Shown here piece after piece: positions 1-13,591 of a stretch of DNA of 64,000 nucleotides. The position numbers were made by a program, and so were the translations under genes. Position 1 is the first letter of the stretch. Each line of letters opens with the position of its first letter. The stretch comes from Maea johnstoni. Lineage: Eukaryota; Annelida; Polychaeta; Spionida; Magelonidae. The notes beneath the pieces were generated by a model. It did not search any database, had not been told where the DNA came from, and saw nothing but the letters and a program-made list of their open reading frames with translations. Location of the stretch: positions 64,192,075-64,256,074 of the forward strand of contig OZ012684.1 in the NCBI GenBank assembly GCA_963942565.1, in the 5' to 3' direction.

Positions 1-117
1 GTTAGGTCAATTTTATATGTATTTCAAATTTCAAATGATACAATATGATTCTTTTTCCCATTAAATACTAGTATTTCATATTGTATCGAGTACCTTAAAA
101 TACAGTTGCTAAAGTAA
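1..117. repeat. Fragment of a GATAC-word repeat, cut by the window edge
   Basis: The sequence resembles the right half of the element at 7718-8044: both contain the run from a TCAATTTT stretch through ATGATACAATAT to TATTGTATCGAGTACC or its relative. The left end lies outside the window. A third, weaker relative is at about 37490-37590. No coding content is seen. Confidence 0.5.
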
Positions 118-791
118 ATCTTTTAAACATAGCTACAATGATCAAGGCTGGGCACCATAAAAATGGAACAATACAACCCATATATCAATATATGATCTTT
201 TTGTCAATACAAACAGATGTCTTTATCTGTCTTATCTACATGCCTGAGATATTTGTCAAAACATATTGGATAGCTTTAAATGTATTCTCCTTTATTATAA
301 AACTGATGGTGGTGGTGATTTCAATTCCATTCTCAGGAGAACTATGGTATGTGGAAGTCAGCCAACTCCTGATGAAATCAGTTTCATTTGATTGCCAACG
401 CATGGATTAATGCACACTTAGACATGGTGCCAAATATGCTATTCCAGAATTTCTTTATTCAGTCAAGCACTTTACCATTTTTTTTACTTATGGTTATTGA
501 AAGATTTAGACTTTCAACTTGTCAGGTGGCGCAAGTTAGAGATTTCTACTTTCCTGACAGCCCTTACCAAACTTAAGCCAGGAATACCAAGTATTATTCT
601 AGAAAAATTCAAGGTTTTCCTAGGATGTCGGTACTACAATTGGTAAAGGAGTCGTTTTACTTGCCATAGCAAGCTGGCAAACTCTTGGAACTTCTGTTGG
701 TGTCTTGACAGTGAAATAGCTTGGTAATGTAAGCCACAAACACATGGGCCAGTGTGTATATATTTAAAGCAGACAATGAAAGCATACATAC

Positions 792-951
792 ATTGCTTTA
801 CAATAAATCTATTGCATGTAAGTTCAACAACCTGAATTATTACTACATCTCATTGTTTAAGTTTACTGCAAATTGCTTTACAATAAATCTATCACATGTA
901 AGTTCAACAACCCGAATTATTACCACATCTCATTGTTTAAGTTTACTGCAA
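792..951. repeat. Tandem duplication, two 80-bp copies
   Basis: A segment beginning TTGCTTTACAATAAATCTAT and ending GTTTAAGTTTACTGCAAA occurs twice head to tail with a period of 80 bp and only a few substitutions. The flanks (118-791 and 952-1234) hold no recognisable gene. Confidence 0.85.
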
Positions 952-1226
952 AAGCAAAATGTAAAGTCTGCATAGGAACACTCCTGCATAAAAACTATGA
1001 AGTAATTATTTCTGTCTCCTTTACTTCCTGTCATAAAGTGGATGCATTCAATTAAAGCATGATAAGTATGAGTTGGCTTTCTGAATCTATTTACTAATTA
1101 AAATGAATCATAAGTGATAAAAATGCACAAACAGATTTAGGCAATACCCAATTGTTTATAGGTTTATGTTACTAAGCTTGTTTAATTGAGTTAAATTACT
1201 TTTTAAAAGTGGAAATGATACATCAT

Positions 1227-2365
<1,139 letters not shown>

Positions 2366-2717
2366 CAGGGCTCGACATTGGTGCTTGCCCCATTGCCCCG
2401 GGCAAGTAGAATTTGTAAATTATAGCTGTGGGGCAAGTAAAAACTGTATCTTGCTTGCCCCACTGGGAAAGAACATATTGTATATTTCAGGTTTACTTTT
2501 GAGAATGTGTGCAAGTTTCGTGGTCTGCAACCCAAGCTTGTCCTAGAAAATATGCTTTCACATGCCAGAACCATCTTCTACTTGGTTTTAAATGAAATAT
2601 TATAAAATTATTATATACAATTTTTCAAGGGCAAGTGAAAGTTGGAGTAGGGCAAGTGTAAATTGAATCTCACTTGCCCTACGGGGCAAGCCGCTGCAAA
2701 AGTTAAAGTCGTGCCCT
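2366..2717. mobile_element. hAT-like MITE, GGGCAAGT-word family
   Basis: Left end CAGGGCTCGACATTGG and right end AAAGTCGTGCCCT are inverted copies. GATCAC flanks both sides (2360-2365, 2718-2723), which is 6 bp of an expected 8-bp duplication. The interior repeats the word GGGCAAGT and its complement ACTTGCCC near both ends, like subterminal transposase-binding repeats. There is no open frame of note. Related ends occur at 7113-7448 and 58031-58373, but with a different internal word. Confidence 0.7.
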
Positions 2718-3000
2718 GATCACGCTAAAAAGGTTATGTTTAATGAATTATGATGCCAGATAGTAAACTGACTGTGAAGACCTGGTCAAAATATCCAGAA
2801 AACCAGAACATAGTCTCCGCAAAGTAGGGGTGCCATTGTTTAGAATTTCTTTTCAACTCAATATATTGTAAATTTCTTTTCAATTTTGATTATTTTGATG
2901 CAATGCATTGATATATGCGCTGTCTACGCCATGAGTGAAAATTACGAAACATTGACCATGGTTTTTCACAATGTCATAAGTGTCCTGCCTCACTTCTATT

Positions 3001-3328
3001 GCTTCCTATTGCAAAGCAACAATGAATTGCATCCTATTGCAATGCAACAATGAATTGCTTCCTATTGCAATACAGCAATGAATTGCTTTCTATTGCAATG
3101 CAACAATGAATTGCTTCCTATTGCAATGCAACAATGAATTGCTTCCTATTGCAATACAACAATGAATTGCTTTCTATTGCAATGCAACAATGAATTGCTT
3201 CCTATTGCAATGCAACAATAAATTGCTTCCTATTGCAATGCAACAATACATTGCTTCCTATTGCAATGCAACAATAAAGTGCTTCCTATTGCAATGCAAC
3301 AATAAAGTGCTTCCTATTGCAATGCAAC
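3001..3328. repeat. 28-bp tandem repeat, about 12 units
   Basis: Unit GCTTCCTATTGCAATGCAAC followed by AATGAATT, repeated about 11.7 times with a few substitutions. Each unit contains the palindrome ATTGCAAT. Later units change AATGAATT to AATAAAGT. Confidence 0.95.
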
Positions 3329-4879
3329 TGTAAGGGTGAGGCATGACAATGTAGAGAAATGCTTTTAAATAGCAAGTGGCCAGCAATGATGGGAAGAATT
3401 GGTGCTCAATTTCTTCGATAAGTCTCCATTTAATTTCATCGATACTTCTATGCATCAATATGTGTATTGACAAGAGAAAGCAAGCTGTAGTGTTTGAGAT
3501 ATGGGCCATATTGATGACACACCTATTGCAAATACTTAGGAAGTAGTCTCCAAGGATGGCAGACAGCCCAAATCTATGACTTCAGGATACTAAACCATAA
3601 CTCTCTAATTTTATTACATTACAATATTCCTATTTAATTATCCTGCTTTGAGACAAACTATAACAGTAACAAAATAATAATGTTTTTGAATGTAATATCG
3701 CCATAAATTGCTTAAGAACTCTTAGATTATAATATTCTGAGCTATCTTCAAGATGCAATACATTATCAATTTAACCTACAATAAAACATGTAAAATTCTC
3801 TTAAAATGTATGAAAAAGCTCTTAAAATTGATAATTACCAGTACCACTTAATCTTTGAAAACTAATCAAGATTTTTTGTACAGCTGTATACCGTATGAAA
3901 AGTGTTCAAATTGGTTTTCGTTGGAATATTGTGTGGAAGATTGCACAGAGATTTGACATGGCCTATAGGAGGAGAAAATAGCAGGGGATAAATTATTCAG
4001 CATGTGGGTTGACAGCTCGGTGCCTGAATTGTTTGCCTTGGTGCATGAGCTAGAAGATTGAGTCACTTATAATTCTGTCTGGGAGTGTGCCTAATGAGCC
4101 TTGATACTGCCGACACTGCAGACATCATGCATTAAAAAATCATGAGGCAGTAAAACAACAGACCTGTTTAGGGTTGTTGATGATATCATGGAGATGAAGG
4201 TCTGGGGTTCGTCTTCAACAACAGGGGTTCATTTTCTGACCAAAAATAAAGAGCGGTGTCTTTTTTACTATGATGAGTACATATCCTTCTATTAGCTATT
4301 TTACTTTTAGGTTTCACACACATAGGGTAGTGGGGTTTCAAATATGTTTCTGTTGATTATGTAGGTGGACACTGGTGATAAACATATTAAAGTCAAGTAC
4401 ATGAGAAAAGACTGGCACATAGTGACCTTTATATAAATGGTGCACACAAACAATTCTATTGTTTCTACAAATCACAACGGGCACCACTTGATCAAAATGT
4501 GTACGTGGGGCGGGAGGGAATATTAATAACACATGCCTTCCCTTTAGTTAATTGAATTGAAACAACACTCATTCAAAAGAGCCTGTTCTTAGTTTTTAAT
4601 CAAAAAGCACAATATTGCTAAAGTACTATAAAGGTTAGGTGCTTGATGGGTGTTATAGACAACCAAAAAAGATGCATCACTGTGAAAATAATGACAAAGG
4701 TCAGTTAAACTCTGACTCCAAGCAAAAGAGTTTCTTCTATTTTATCTTTTCCTGCCATATTTAGACTAAAGAGTGACTAGCCAGTTGAAAGTGGTAGAGG
4801 AAATCTAAGTATATGGCGAAAACCAGCACCTAACCCATAGTCACTGGAAAATACCAAGAGAAAGTACATTATCCAATAA
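3329..4879. other. No gene seen
   Basis: AT-rich DNA in which short open frames on both strands show no family resemblance and no paired splice sites. No repeat was resolved here. Confidence 0.5.
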
Positions 4880-5300
4880 TTGCATCAATATGAAGTCAAG
4901 ATCACCAAAGTTGAAACTGTTCTTTAACTTTCAGAGGCAGCTAGTAAGCAGTCTGGAGAGATAGCATCAACTGTCACCTTTCGTGAAATATCCAGTAGAA
5001 TTCTACAAGCATCCCAAAATTATGTTGCATGAGATCAAGGTCACCAAAAATTTAAAATGTTCTGGAATTCTCACAAGCAGATAGTAAGCAATAGAGAAAT
5101 TTCCTTGACCTTTCTTGAAATATATCATATTGGACAAGCATCCCACAATTATGTTGAACTGATATGTTGCATTATTGATAAGGTCACCAAAAGTGGAAAA
5201 TGTTCTACAACTCTGAGAAGCAGCTAGTTAGTAGAATGGGAAGACTGTGCTGACCTTCTTGAAATACATCGGTATTGGACAAGCATCCACACTGCCATGT
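4880..5300. repeat. Degenerate tandem repeat, about 130-bp unit, 3 copies
   Basis: The phrases GACAAGCATCCCACAATTATG, AAGGTCACCAAAAGT, AAATGTTCT and AGAAGCAGCTAGTNAG recur in the same order three times with period about 125-135 bp. Divergence is substantial, so the duplication is old. Confidence 0.75.
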
Positions 5301-5366
5301 GGATGTTTATCCAGAATGTCATTGGAAATGAGCCAAAGACAATATTTGTGACCCTGTTAAGTAGAA

Positions 5367-5930
5367 GTGCCAATTCTAAAAGTGTATGCCACAAACACTG
5401 CAACTGAATATATTCTGACCTATCAAAATACAGTTAAACCTCCTGATGTGAAAATATCAAAGATATGAACACCTTTTGTGACCACAATTTCCAAAACACT
5501 TATGCTTTTCAGAATGGATATGAACACCTAAGTGCTAATTCTAATAATGTCTATGCGACAAACATTACATCTCAATGTATTCTGACCTAGGCCTAGAAAA
5601 AAATTGTTTGTTAGGGTAGGTAGGTCAATTAAAATTTTTTTTTTGCTAATTTATTTTGGTCAAAAATGTGTGTTTCATGCATGCTTTATATTGATTGGGA
5701 GTTGGGAGGGCAGAAAAAACTTTAGGGTAGGGAGTTTTTTGAATAAAAACTTGTTACGGTAGGGTATACCATTGAGACATGAACCTGTCATACTGTGATC
5801 ACAATTTTCAAGACCCTTTTTTCCTTATGAGAAAAGATGTTTCCCGAAGAGATGTGAACACCTCCTTATATTATTACCTTTGGCCTTGTCTCGAGGTGCT
5901 TACATCTCAGAGGGTTCACAGTATGATACT
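5367..5930. repeat. Composite repeat with ATATGAACACCT words and an AGGGTAGG insert
   Basis: A segment running from AGTGCYAATTCTA to TATTCTGACCT occurs twice (about 5367-5417 and 5531-5590), separated by sequence bearing GATATGAACACC. TACAGTTAAACCTCCTGATG near 5429 and CTCAGAGGGTTCACAGTA near 5927 look like degenerate inverted ends of a TA-target element. A separate stretch, about 5588-5768, repeats AGGGTAGG and may be a nested insertion. Boundaries are approximate. Confidence 0.45.
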
Positions 5931-6811
5931 CCACTTTTATTTCTGCCATCCCAATATTGTACCGTTGTTAGTCACTTAAACGGAAACGCACATAACATTA
6001 CCTCAGCCGTTGTCTTTTTTCCAGCAGAGTCAGAGCTTGTCTGGTCACACAGTAATAATTTTGTTTGTTTTCCCATTCTCTTTGAAGTTCAAATGCTGTC
6101 TTTTCACATCAGAATCATTATCCGATGCATGCCAACACAAACAGAAATGATCATGACTTGATTGCGTAATTCACGAAAAAATCCATTAAGTTAGTGGAGT
6201 ATCAATTGCTTCCAATAAGTTAACGATTTCTAGTCATTCCTTTATCTGTACTCTTTGTTCTCAGCTTGAATCAGGACTCTATAGGCTAGTCCGCATTCCT
6301 TGTGCTAACTGTTACCATTGATTACTTGCAGACTATCATGCCTGCTGGTCTGGATAATTTGCTAAACCATTCCTGAGGGCTGAATCCAGGATCTGTGGGC
6401 AGGGAGGTTGGTTCTGTACGAGGGGGGGGGGGGGGTTCGCCTTAACTGAAAGGTAATTGTACTTCAATGGATTTAAACAAAAATCAACAATTTCAATTGT
6501 AAAGGGGGATTTGGCAAACCCCTTGAATACCCTCAGTGTCTGCAACTGTTCCTGAAATTCTGGTTGAAAGCTATTGTAATGTACAACGATAATGGTAGCA
6601 CAGCTGAGGAGACCAGACTAGAAAGGTTGAAAAAGAGCCTGTAGGGCTTAAGTGAACATCAATAAATGTTTGACTATTGCTGCTTCGCTTATTTTTTATC
6701 ATACCATATGAGTCTAAAGAAGTTCTCTATGAATTTTGCCCTACCAATCAACTCACTGGCCATTACCGCCACCCACTGAGACCTGAATAGTTTGTTACAA
6801 TAAATATAATT

Positions 6812-7112
6812 AAAGCATGCCAATTGTAATGGTGATTATTAATCAAAATCCAGTACCAGATTGTTCATGTTTGACAATCTTAAAAGATTTGGTCCACCAC
6901 AGTCATGTGACTTATCAAAATGAACCTTGAATCAAGCAAACCATTCAGCTAATTGCCCAATTTTGTTGTTCTGTAGGGGGTCTTTTAGATTGGCAGCCAG
7001 GCTCTTTTTAGAATATAACTATTGATTATCTCGCACACATTAAGCATGCATGATCCTGTAGGATATGTTGCCATTAATGTATTTATGTGTGTTAGGCGCT
7101 GAAAGGGTTAAT
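6812..7112. repeat. Dispersed repeat, copy 1
   Basis: About 280 bp share order and wording with 9596-9880: both have a CCAGTACCAG-like phrase, GGTCCA near a CATGTGAC motif, TATCAAAATGAACCTTGA, a GCATGCAT motif and a terminal AAGGGTTAA. The hAT-like element at 7113 has inserted at the end of this copy. The preceding DNA (5931-6811), including a poly-G run near 6421, shows no gene. Confidence 0.65.
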
Positions 7113-7448
7113 CAGGGCTCAACACTGGCAAGACCACTGGCGCCAGACCAGTAAAAATACCCTGAATCAGTTTCATGCCATTAAAGAAAGACCTCAACTG
7201 GTCCTACAGGGTCAGTAAACATTTGGGGACATTCTAATTAACAGGTTTTCAGTCTAAGAAAATCCCCAGATGTTTTTTGAAAAAAAATAAAGTTAATTAA
7301 AAATAAATGTTGTCAATGAATTGTATGCAATATTTTCTTTTTGTTGTTATGTTTAAAAAAATTGTAGGACCAGTTAAAAATTTGCATGACCAGTAGATCC
7401 TAGGTGGTCCTATGGGGCCAGTAACATTTTGAGTTAGTGTTGAGGCCT
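7113..7448. mobile_element. hAT-like MITE, GACCAGTA-word family
   Basis: Begins CAGGGCTCAACACTGG, ends AGTGTTGAGGCCT, and is flanked by a perfect 8-bp duplication GGGTTAAT (7105-7112, 7449-7456). Words such as GACCAGTA and ACTGGTCC recur near both ends. No coding capacity. Same family as 58031-58373. Confidence 0.85.
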
Positions 7449-7717
7449 GGGTTAATCAAAACCAAAATATTTTACCTCCTTTCAACAGATAGTAGGTTTG
7501 TGCATTGTGCATATTAGCTATAAGTAACTAGCCAGGAAGAATTCTGATCATGAGAAAGTTAATAAAAAAGTGTCAATTATAACACACTTCTCAGTTTGCT
7601 AACACCCCTCCCCCGACACACACATCGTAGCAAGCTTTTAAATCATTCAGATTCAGTTTTCACAGTGCAAGGTTCATCATGGTTTACTAGTGTAATGCAA
7701 AATTATTACAATTTAAG

Positions 7718-8044
7718 AAGGCATTGGAACCTTTAAAGTTTTCGCGGTACGGTACAATATTGGAATTTCTTTAACGATACATCTTAAAGATATTTTTAAC
7801 GATACAACCTGCCTCTCAGGGAGATAATGTGTTAAATCAAGCACCATAAGCTTGAAAATTTTTGACAATAAATAGCGAAATAACTGCATGTTAACAGGTC
7901 CAGGTAGAAATTAAGTCAATTTTCTATATATATCTTAAATGTTATCAACGATACTATACGATACTTATACCTTTGTCAATATGATACAATGTCCCCATTC
8001 AATATCGATATCGGTATCGTATCGAGTACCGGTACCAATAGCTA
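7718..8044. mobile_element. hAT-like MITE, CGATAC-word family
   Basis: Left end AAGGCATTGGAACC and right end GGTACCAATAGCTA are imperfect inverted copies. AATTTAAG flanks both sides (7710-7717, 8045-8052). The interior repeats GATAC and TATCG words in both orientations. Partial relatives are at 1-117 and about 37490-37590. Confidence 0.75.
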
Positions 8045-8169
8045 AATTTAAGTAAACAGTCCCTATGTGGTCAAAAGATGTTTTCTAATGACTATGAAAG
8101 GCGAAACAAAGCTCTACCTCTGAGATGGTTAATTCAAAGAGTAATCAGCATCAATGTAGCAAATAGAGC

Positions 8170-8480
8170 CTTAAACCACTAAGTAACAGCATCAGATCAG
8201 GAAATTCCCTGTCTGTTCAGGAGTAACTGAAGATGCCAAATATTGCTTATCTATCCAGTGTATTACTTAAAGCTGTGCAAGTAGAGTTGTAAACTGCTGC
8301 ATAACAGCCTGAGGAAATTTCCTGTCTGTTTAGAAGTAACTGAAGATGCCAAATATTGCTTATCTATATCCAGTTTATTACTTAAAGCTGTGCAAGTAGA
8401 GTTGTAAACTGCTGCATAACAGCCTGAGGAAATTTCCTGTCTATTTAGCAGTAACTGAAGATGCCAAATATTGTGTATTA
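8170..8480. repeat. Tandem repeat, about 114-bp unit, 2.7 copies
   Basis: The phrase TAACTGAAGATGCCAAATAT starts at 8224, 8337 and 8452. The rest of the unit (GCTGTGCAAGTAGAGTTG, AACTGCTGCATAACAGCC, GAGGAAATTTCCTGTCT) is nearly identical between copies 2 and 3. Confidence 0.9.
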
Positions 8481-8807
8481 CCTAAAGCCTCAAGGGGCAC
8501 TGTGCGACATGCCCACAGTCCTGTATCTATTACCAAGTTGAGCCAGGGCAAGTAGCCTACTACACAATGTAAGTCATTTGAACTCTCCAATATAATCACA
8601 TTGCCAATGGGTGAGCATAAGTGAATGATAATTTGGGTTGCTAGGCGACTGATCCCTTCACGGTATGTCCGTGTGTTTATTTGATTTGTTTAAGTGAAGA
8701 GTGGCTGAGATTGGAACTATTAATACTTTGTAATGTACAGAGCGGGCAGGCTGACACAGGCAGCCATCAATATCCATCTCGCTGCTCTGATTATCGTGAC
8801 ACCTGAG

Positions 8808-9093
8808 CAGGGTCTTAGCCAGGATTTCAAAAATCCCTGTCCAAAACAGCAATTCTAAAATTTCTGCCCGTGTAAGTTACTAATCTACTTCAAATCTCTA
8901 TACCAACTACATTTTGTGTCAAAAAGGGCAGCTATGTCATAGAAGATGGTTTGGTAGAAGACTATTTGGTTATTACACTCCAAAAGTCAAAATTGAAAAT
9001 TCTTCATAGAAAATTTTGCCTGTCTAATAAAGAGTTTTTTTAGGAGACTGCCGGTCCAAAGGACAGGCAGGACAGGTCCTGGCTTAGTCCCAG
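8808..9093. mobile_element. hAT-like MITE, GGACAGGCA-word family
   Basis: Left end CAGGGTCTTAGCCAGGA; the right end read inward on the other strand is CTGGGACTAAGCCAGGAC. A perfect 8-bp duplication CACCTGAG flanks it (8800-8807, 9094-9101). Interior words are GGACAGGCA and GCCTGTCC. Non-coding. Relatives: 23458-23780, 26007-26308, a right-end fragment at 31560-31700 and a piece at 42540-42623. Confidence 0.9.
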
Positions 9094-9595
9094 CACCTGA
9101 GATATCACATGGCAAGTCAAAATGAACTCCCGCTTGACTCCCTACAGCAATTTTTCGGTTAAACCATGCAACGTGACTAGTTGATTGTGAAGTAACGCTC
9201 TGTGAGCAAATAAGTCGTTGAGGAGAGACAGCCTACAGCCCAATATTGGTGTTATAGCTAATCTCCAATCATCCAAATGATGTACATTCTTCCTGCTGCC
9301 TAAGTGGAAAGTACCAATAAAAGTCCTGACTAGGCACTGGGGTGCATTAAAGAAGTGCTAGTGTACCATAACAGTAAAATGGGGCATATTGTCCAAGCAC
9401 ATGATGCATTTTTTTCCAATCTTAGTTACTTAATTGATTACAGTAAACTTGTATCTGCAGTAAAAGAGAAACAAGAAAAATGCATTATTGAATAGATGTA
9501 CTATAACTTGTCTTAAGTAACTTGATTTTCAATTCAATTTAGTGTTAATATTTGTTAGTACAAATTTGTAATATTTCCCATAAAAGTCTAATGCC

Positions 9596-9880
9596 GAAAT
9601 GTAATAGGATTTTTTGGCCAAAAACCTGTACCAGGTTTTTCAAGTTCCTGGCGATCTTATAAAATTTTGGTCCATCGTAGACATGTGACATATCAAAATG
9701 AACCTTGAGTAGAGCACAACATTCTGACAGTCAATTGTCTTATTTTCAAGCTATGTAGGGAATCTCCAGGCTCTCCTTTAAATGAATTGGTTATCTTGCA
9801 TGCATATATGCATGCATAGTTCTATAGGTTATGTTTACCACAAACACATATATGCATGTGTAGCATTGCAAGGGTTAACC
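9596..9880. repeat. Dispersed repeat, copy 2
   Basis: Diverged partner of 6812-7112, keeping TATCAAAATGAACCTTGA, a CATGTGAC-like motif, GCATGCAT and a terminal AAGGGTTAA. It was not interrupted by a MITE, so it shows what copy 1 looked like before insertion. No gene seen between 9094 and 10120 otherwise. Confidence 0.65.
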
Positions 9881-10124
9881 AATGAATGAATGTTCGTTGT
9901 CAGAGTCCTCATACTGACTGACACACAAATAACCAGTTCTCTCACGAATTCCCTAGGCCTGAAATCAATACCATAGATTACCTTCAGGATTAGATTAGAT
10001 AAAATGGCTGATCAAACTCAATTAACCCCTGGGAGGTTTCCATTAGCTTTCTGCTTTCATCAGCGCATTTTCATCATCTCTCTTGGAGCTGTGTCTATGC
10101 TGTTTGACTCCCCAAGCAAGCGTT

Positions 10125-10830
10125 ACAATGTCAACAAGCCTAGTCTCCAAGGTGATGCATGACGCCGCAAAACCTAGTTCCCAAGACAACGCATCATGCC
10201 ACAAAACTTAGTTCCAAAGGTGATGCATGATATCCTAAAAAAAGGTTCCTAAGACAGCGCAGGATGTCACAAAACCTAATTAATAGCACATGATATCAGA
10301 AATTCAAGCTTCTAAGACACACGTTTTGATGTTATCGCAAACCAAGTTTCTAAAATTATGCAACATTTAAAACCTAGTCACAATGCCACTGGACATGGTG
10401 ATGCATGATGCCACAGGACCTAGTTACCATAGCGATGCATGATGCCACAGGACCTAGTTACCATGGCGATGCATGATGCCAGAGGACATAGTTACCATGG
10501 TGATACATGATGCCACAGAATCTGGTCACCATGTTTATGCATGATGAAATTAATCTAATCCCCATGATGATGCATGATGCAACTGAACCTAGTTAAGTCT
10601 CCATAGTGAGGCATAGTGCAACTGAACCTCGTCCAAATGCTGATGCATGATGCCAGAAACCAGGTCCTCATAGTGATGCATGATGTCACTGAACCTAAAT
10701 ATAGTCCCAATGGTAATATGATATCATAATCCTTAGTCTCCATGATGCTGTATGATGCCACATATCCTAGTTACCATGGTTTAGCATGATACCACTAAAC
10801 TTGTCCCCATGTTGATGCATAAAACTACTT
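10125..10830. repeat. Degenerate minisatellite, about 30-37-bp unit
   Basis: Roughly 20 imperfect units built around GATGCATGATGCCACAGGAC then CTAGTTACCATGG. Unit length varies and the best-conserved core is GATGCATGATG. Units in the middle (10390-10520) are the most alike, so the array probably expanded from there. Confidence 0.9.
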
Positions 10831-11189
10831 TGATATAATAATTCTAGAAAAGTACCCATCATGAGAACGGAAACCATGGAAACCACGAGATTTCATTTTC
10901 TGCCAAAGATTTTTGAGAGCACAAGCATATGATGATAAAGGTTGACAATAAGCAGTTTATGCAAGTAATAAGCAAAAAAATACGTTTTTAGATTGCGGTT
11001 GATTGAGTAGGAGAGGTTCCACATGTAGCAGCGACTGTCAGGAAACTTAATTAAATTAAAATCTGGAATTGAAACACAGAAAATTATGAAAGAGGATGAC
11101 CTATATATATTTCTTTAATTTCTCCCATAGCTCATTAGGAGTACTGAGGAACTGGAATCTTTACCCTTCCACTCAATACTTAAGCCAGA

Positions 11190-11420
11190 CAGGTTGGAAC
11201 CATGTGATCAGGGTTAACCCCTACTTTTGTTCGACAATATCACACAGGATCGTTTACCTGCACAGGTGGTGGCTCTCCTTGCTCTCCGAGGCAATGAGAA
11301 GTAAATTGTCTTGCCGTAAAACAAACCACTGTGGCGTTGGCTGGGATTCGACCCGCTGAGCCCATGGTCCTTTGATTGCTATTCTGACATGCTACTCACT
11401 CCCCCATACTAGCTGACTCC
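11190..11420 (-). mobile_element. Possible tRNA-derived SINE
   Basis: On the minus strand, GGGTCGAATCC matches a tRNA B-box, and AGTCAGCTAGTATGG lies about 50 nt upstream where an A-box would sit. Downstream comes a CAAGACAATTTACTTCTC-like body. Length and internal promoter spacing suit a SINE, but the clover-leaf is poor and no target duplication was found. DNA on both sides (10831-11189, 11421-12588) shows nothing else recognisable. Confidence 0.4.
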
Positions 11421-12588
11421 TCTTTATATAAACATGTGACATCCCAACCACAAATACCAACACGATTGTTAGTCTGTGTGCATAGAATTATCAGTGAAAT
11501 TCATAAACCTCCTCAAAATTACCTACGAGAGGATTTTAATTAGAAAATATTGTAACAATTGCACTCCTTGAGTAGCAATGTGTAGATAAAAAGAAATCTA
11601 GAAGACATTCATGTGCAACCAACACATTAAGCAAACATATCTCAAACAGAATCAGCCTTTATCCTTTATATAATTATATGATTATCGTTGCTGGGTTCAG
11701 CAAAAACTAATACCAATTTTTTCTGTAAGAAAATATTCCTGCTCCATCCTTTAAGATTTGAGCAGTTTTCCTGTGTCACCTTACACACTCTGGACATCTG
11801 AACATCAAAAAAACACTAACAATTAGCAGAATTAGCTTGAAGAATAATGAACATATCACTTGCTTAAAGGTAGAGATTTTCAAACTAGTTAGCCTTCAAA
11901 ATCTCCCATCCTAATTCATATTCACTTTTAATGAAGTGTGTGTCTTCATGTATTCACCCTTTGGCAATGGAGAATGAGTGTACTGCAATGTGCTGCCATC
12001 TATCAACCAGAGAAGAAACTAAATTATCCATATGAATGGCTAACATATGGTTGCCCACCTATTTTTTATGCACAATATTACCTAGTAGCTTTTCACACAC
12101 TCAGAGATGAAAAAAGATCCAGAATGACTGCAGAGGTGGAAAGATTCCATCTGTGTACTTTTTCAGGCCTGTCACATATTTTGGCGCCAGAAGTATCAAA
12201 TATTATGACAGGCAAAATAAATGAGACAGTCTAGCTATGACAAGCAAATTTCCAAGAAAATGCTACCGCAACAAAATGCTTAACTCATGGGAGCATCTGG
12301 TAAAGACGTAATGAATACTCACTACAGTTGAAGTGCAATTGATACCTCTGTAACAATTAGGGCAAAAATTAAATGAAATAACAATCCTCAAACATTACCT
12401 TAGTGGGGTTGGTAAAGTGCCTTAGAAATACAACTACATATGCCTTTTATCAAACTGATTGGCTGTATTTCCGGGTGTCTGCATTTCATGAGGTATTCTA
12501 CTTCAGATGGTGTCAACATCAGACATTTGAAGCCTATTTGTCCAAGCCATCATGAAAGTTGAGACATGAAGCTTATAATACTTCTCAT

Positions 12589-12901
12589 CATGGTCTTAGC
12601 CAGCAGGGCGTCTGGGTGCCTTTTTGGACACCCAAACCCTTAAAAAGAGCCCCTCAGGACACCCAACTTTTTTGTGTGGAATTTCTAAAAATCTCAATCT
12701 CAAGCATATAATTGAATTTTTTCATCTCCTTATAATTCCCACGACATTGTTTAATGATATCATGCCTTATTTTGATGAATTCCTACATGTTTATGGTTGA
12801 AATATGAGTATATTGTGATCCCCCTTACAAATTTGGATGCCCAAAAATTTTACAACTGCCAATTTTAGGCACCCAATTTCGAAATCCTGGCTAAGACACT
12901 G
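12589..12901 (+). mobile_element. hAT-like MITE, GGACACCCAA-word family, copy 1
   Basis: Begins CATGGTCTTAGCCAGCAG and ends TCCTGGCTAAGACACTG, with a perfect 8-bp duplication CTTCTCAT (12581-12588, 12902-12909). Words GACACCCAA and GGCACCCA recur near both ends. Nearly identical copies at 51413-51726 and, inverted, at 41171-41477 show recent movement. No open frame. Confidence 0.95.
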
Positions 12902-13591
12902 CTTCTCATATTCATATTTGATGTATCAACCTGCTCCAAAGCTAATGCTTATAGTTTCCTATGCATCGGCTTGATGCATAAATCTACTGACAACTGAGAA
13001 TACCAGGCATGAAATCACAAAATATCATTTTTCCTGAAAAATCCTTTGATTATAGAGTGAAGCAACGAAACCAGTGAACATATCTGTAAATATTCAAGGT
13101 TTCTCTGTTGCTAATGTTTTACGTTATCAAAGTAAATGTTGTATACCATAGGCTGAAGAAATTGTTTGATCTTTTAAAAGATCTTTAGAGAAAATATTGC
13201 TTAAAATATGTGAGCAATGCATGAAGTTGCTTATTTTAAGATTTCAGGTTTTTTTCCGAGAAGCAGTAACTTTGGATACATACCGACATTTGTGTTACAA
13301 ATTGTAAAACGCCAGTCAACAATACAGCAAAAAAAGTTTTTACTCACTGATAGAAATCATCTGAATTTTACAGATAGCTAGTTGAAAAGTTTATTATAAG
13401 CAGGGCATGCAAGATTCTAATTGTGTAAGGCATATGTAGGTTGCAGTCACTAAGAGAAAAATACCACCGTGTGGATAAAATATTGTCTATTTTAAAGCCA
13501 GCTAAAGGCCAAAGCTGGTAGGTACATGTATCAATGTACATGAGTTGAAGATTGCGTAACAGGCATGGTCCTGTCTTGGTCAGAGATTTTT
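12902..13591. other. No gene seen
   Basis: AT-rich spacer with no conserved exon, RNA gene or bounded repeat recognised. Confidence 0.5.

Noticed and set aside
3001-3328. CRISPR-like regularity of the 28-bp array, and of 44142-44249
   Set aside because: Units are contiguous with no unique spacers, and the sequence is eukaryotic.
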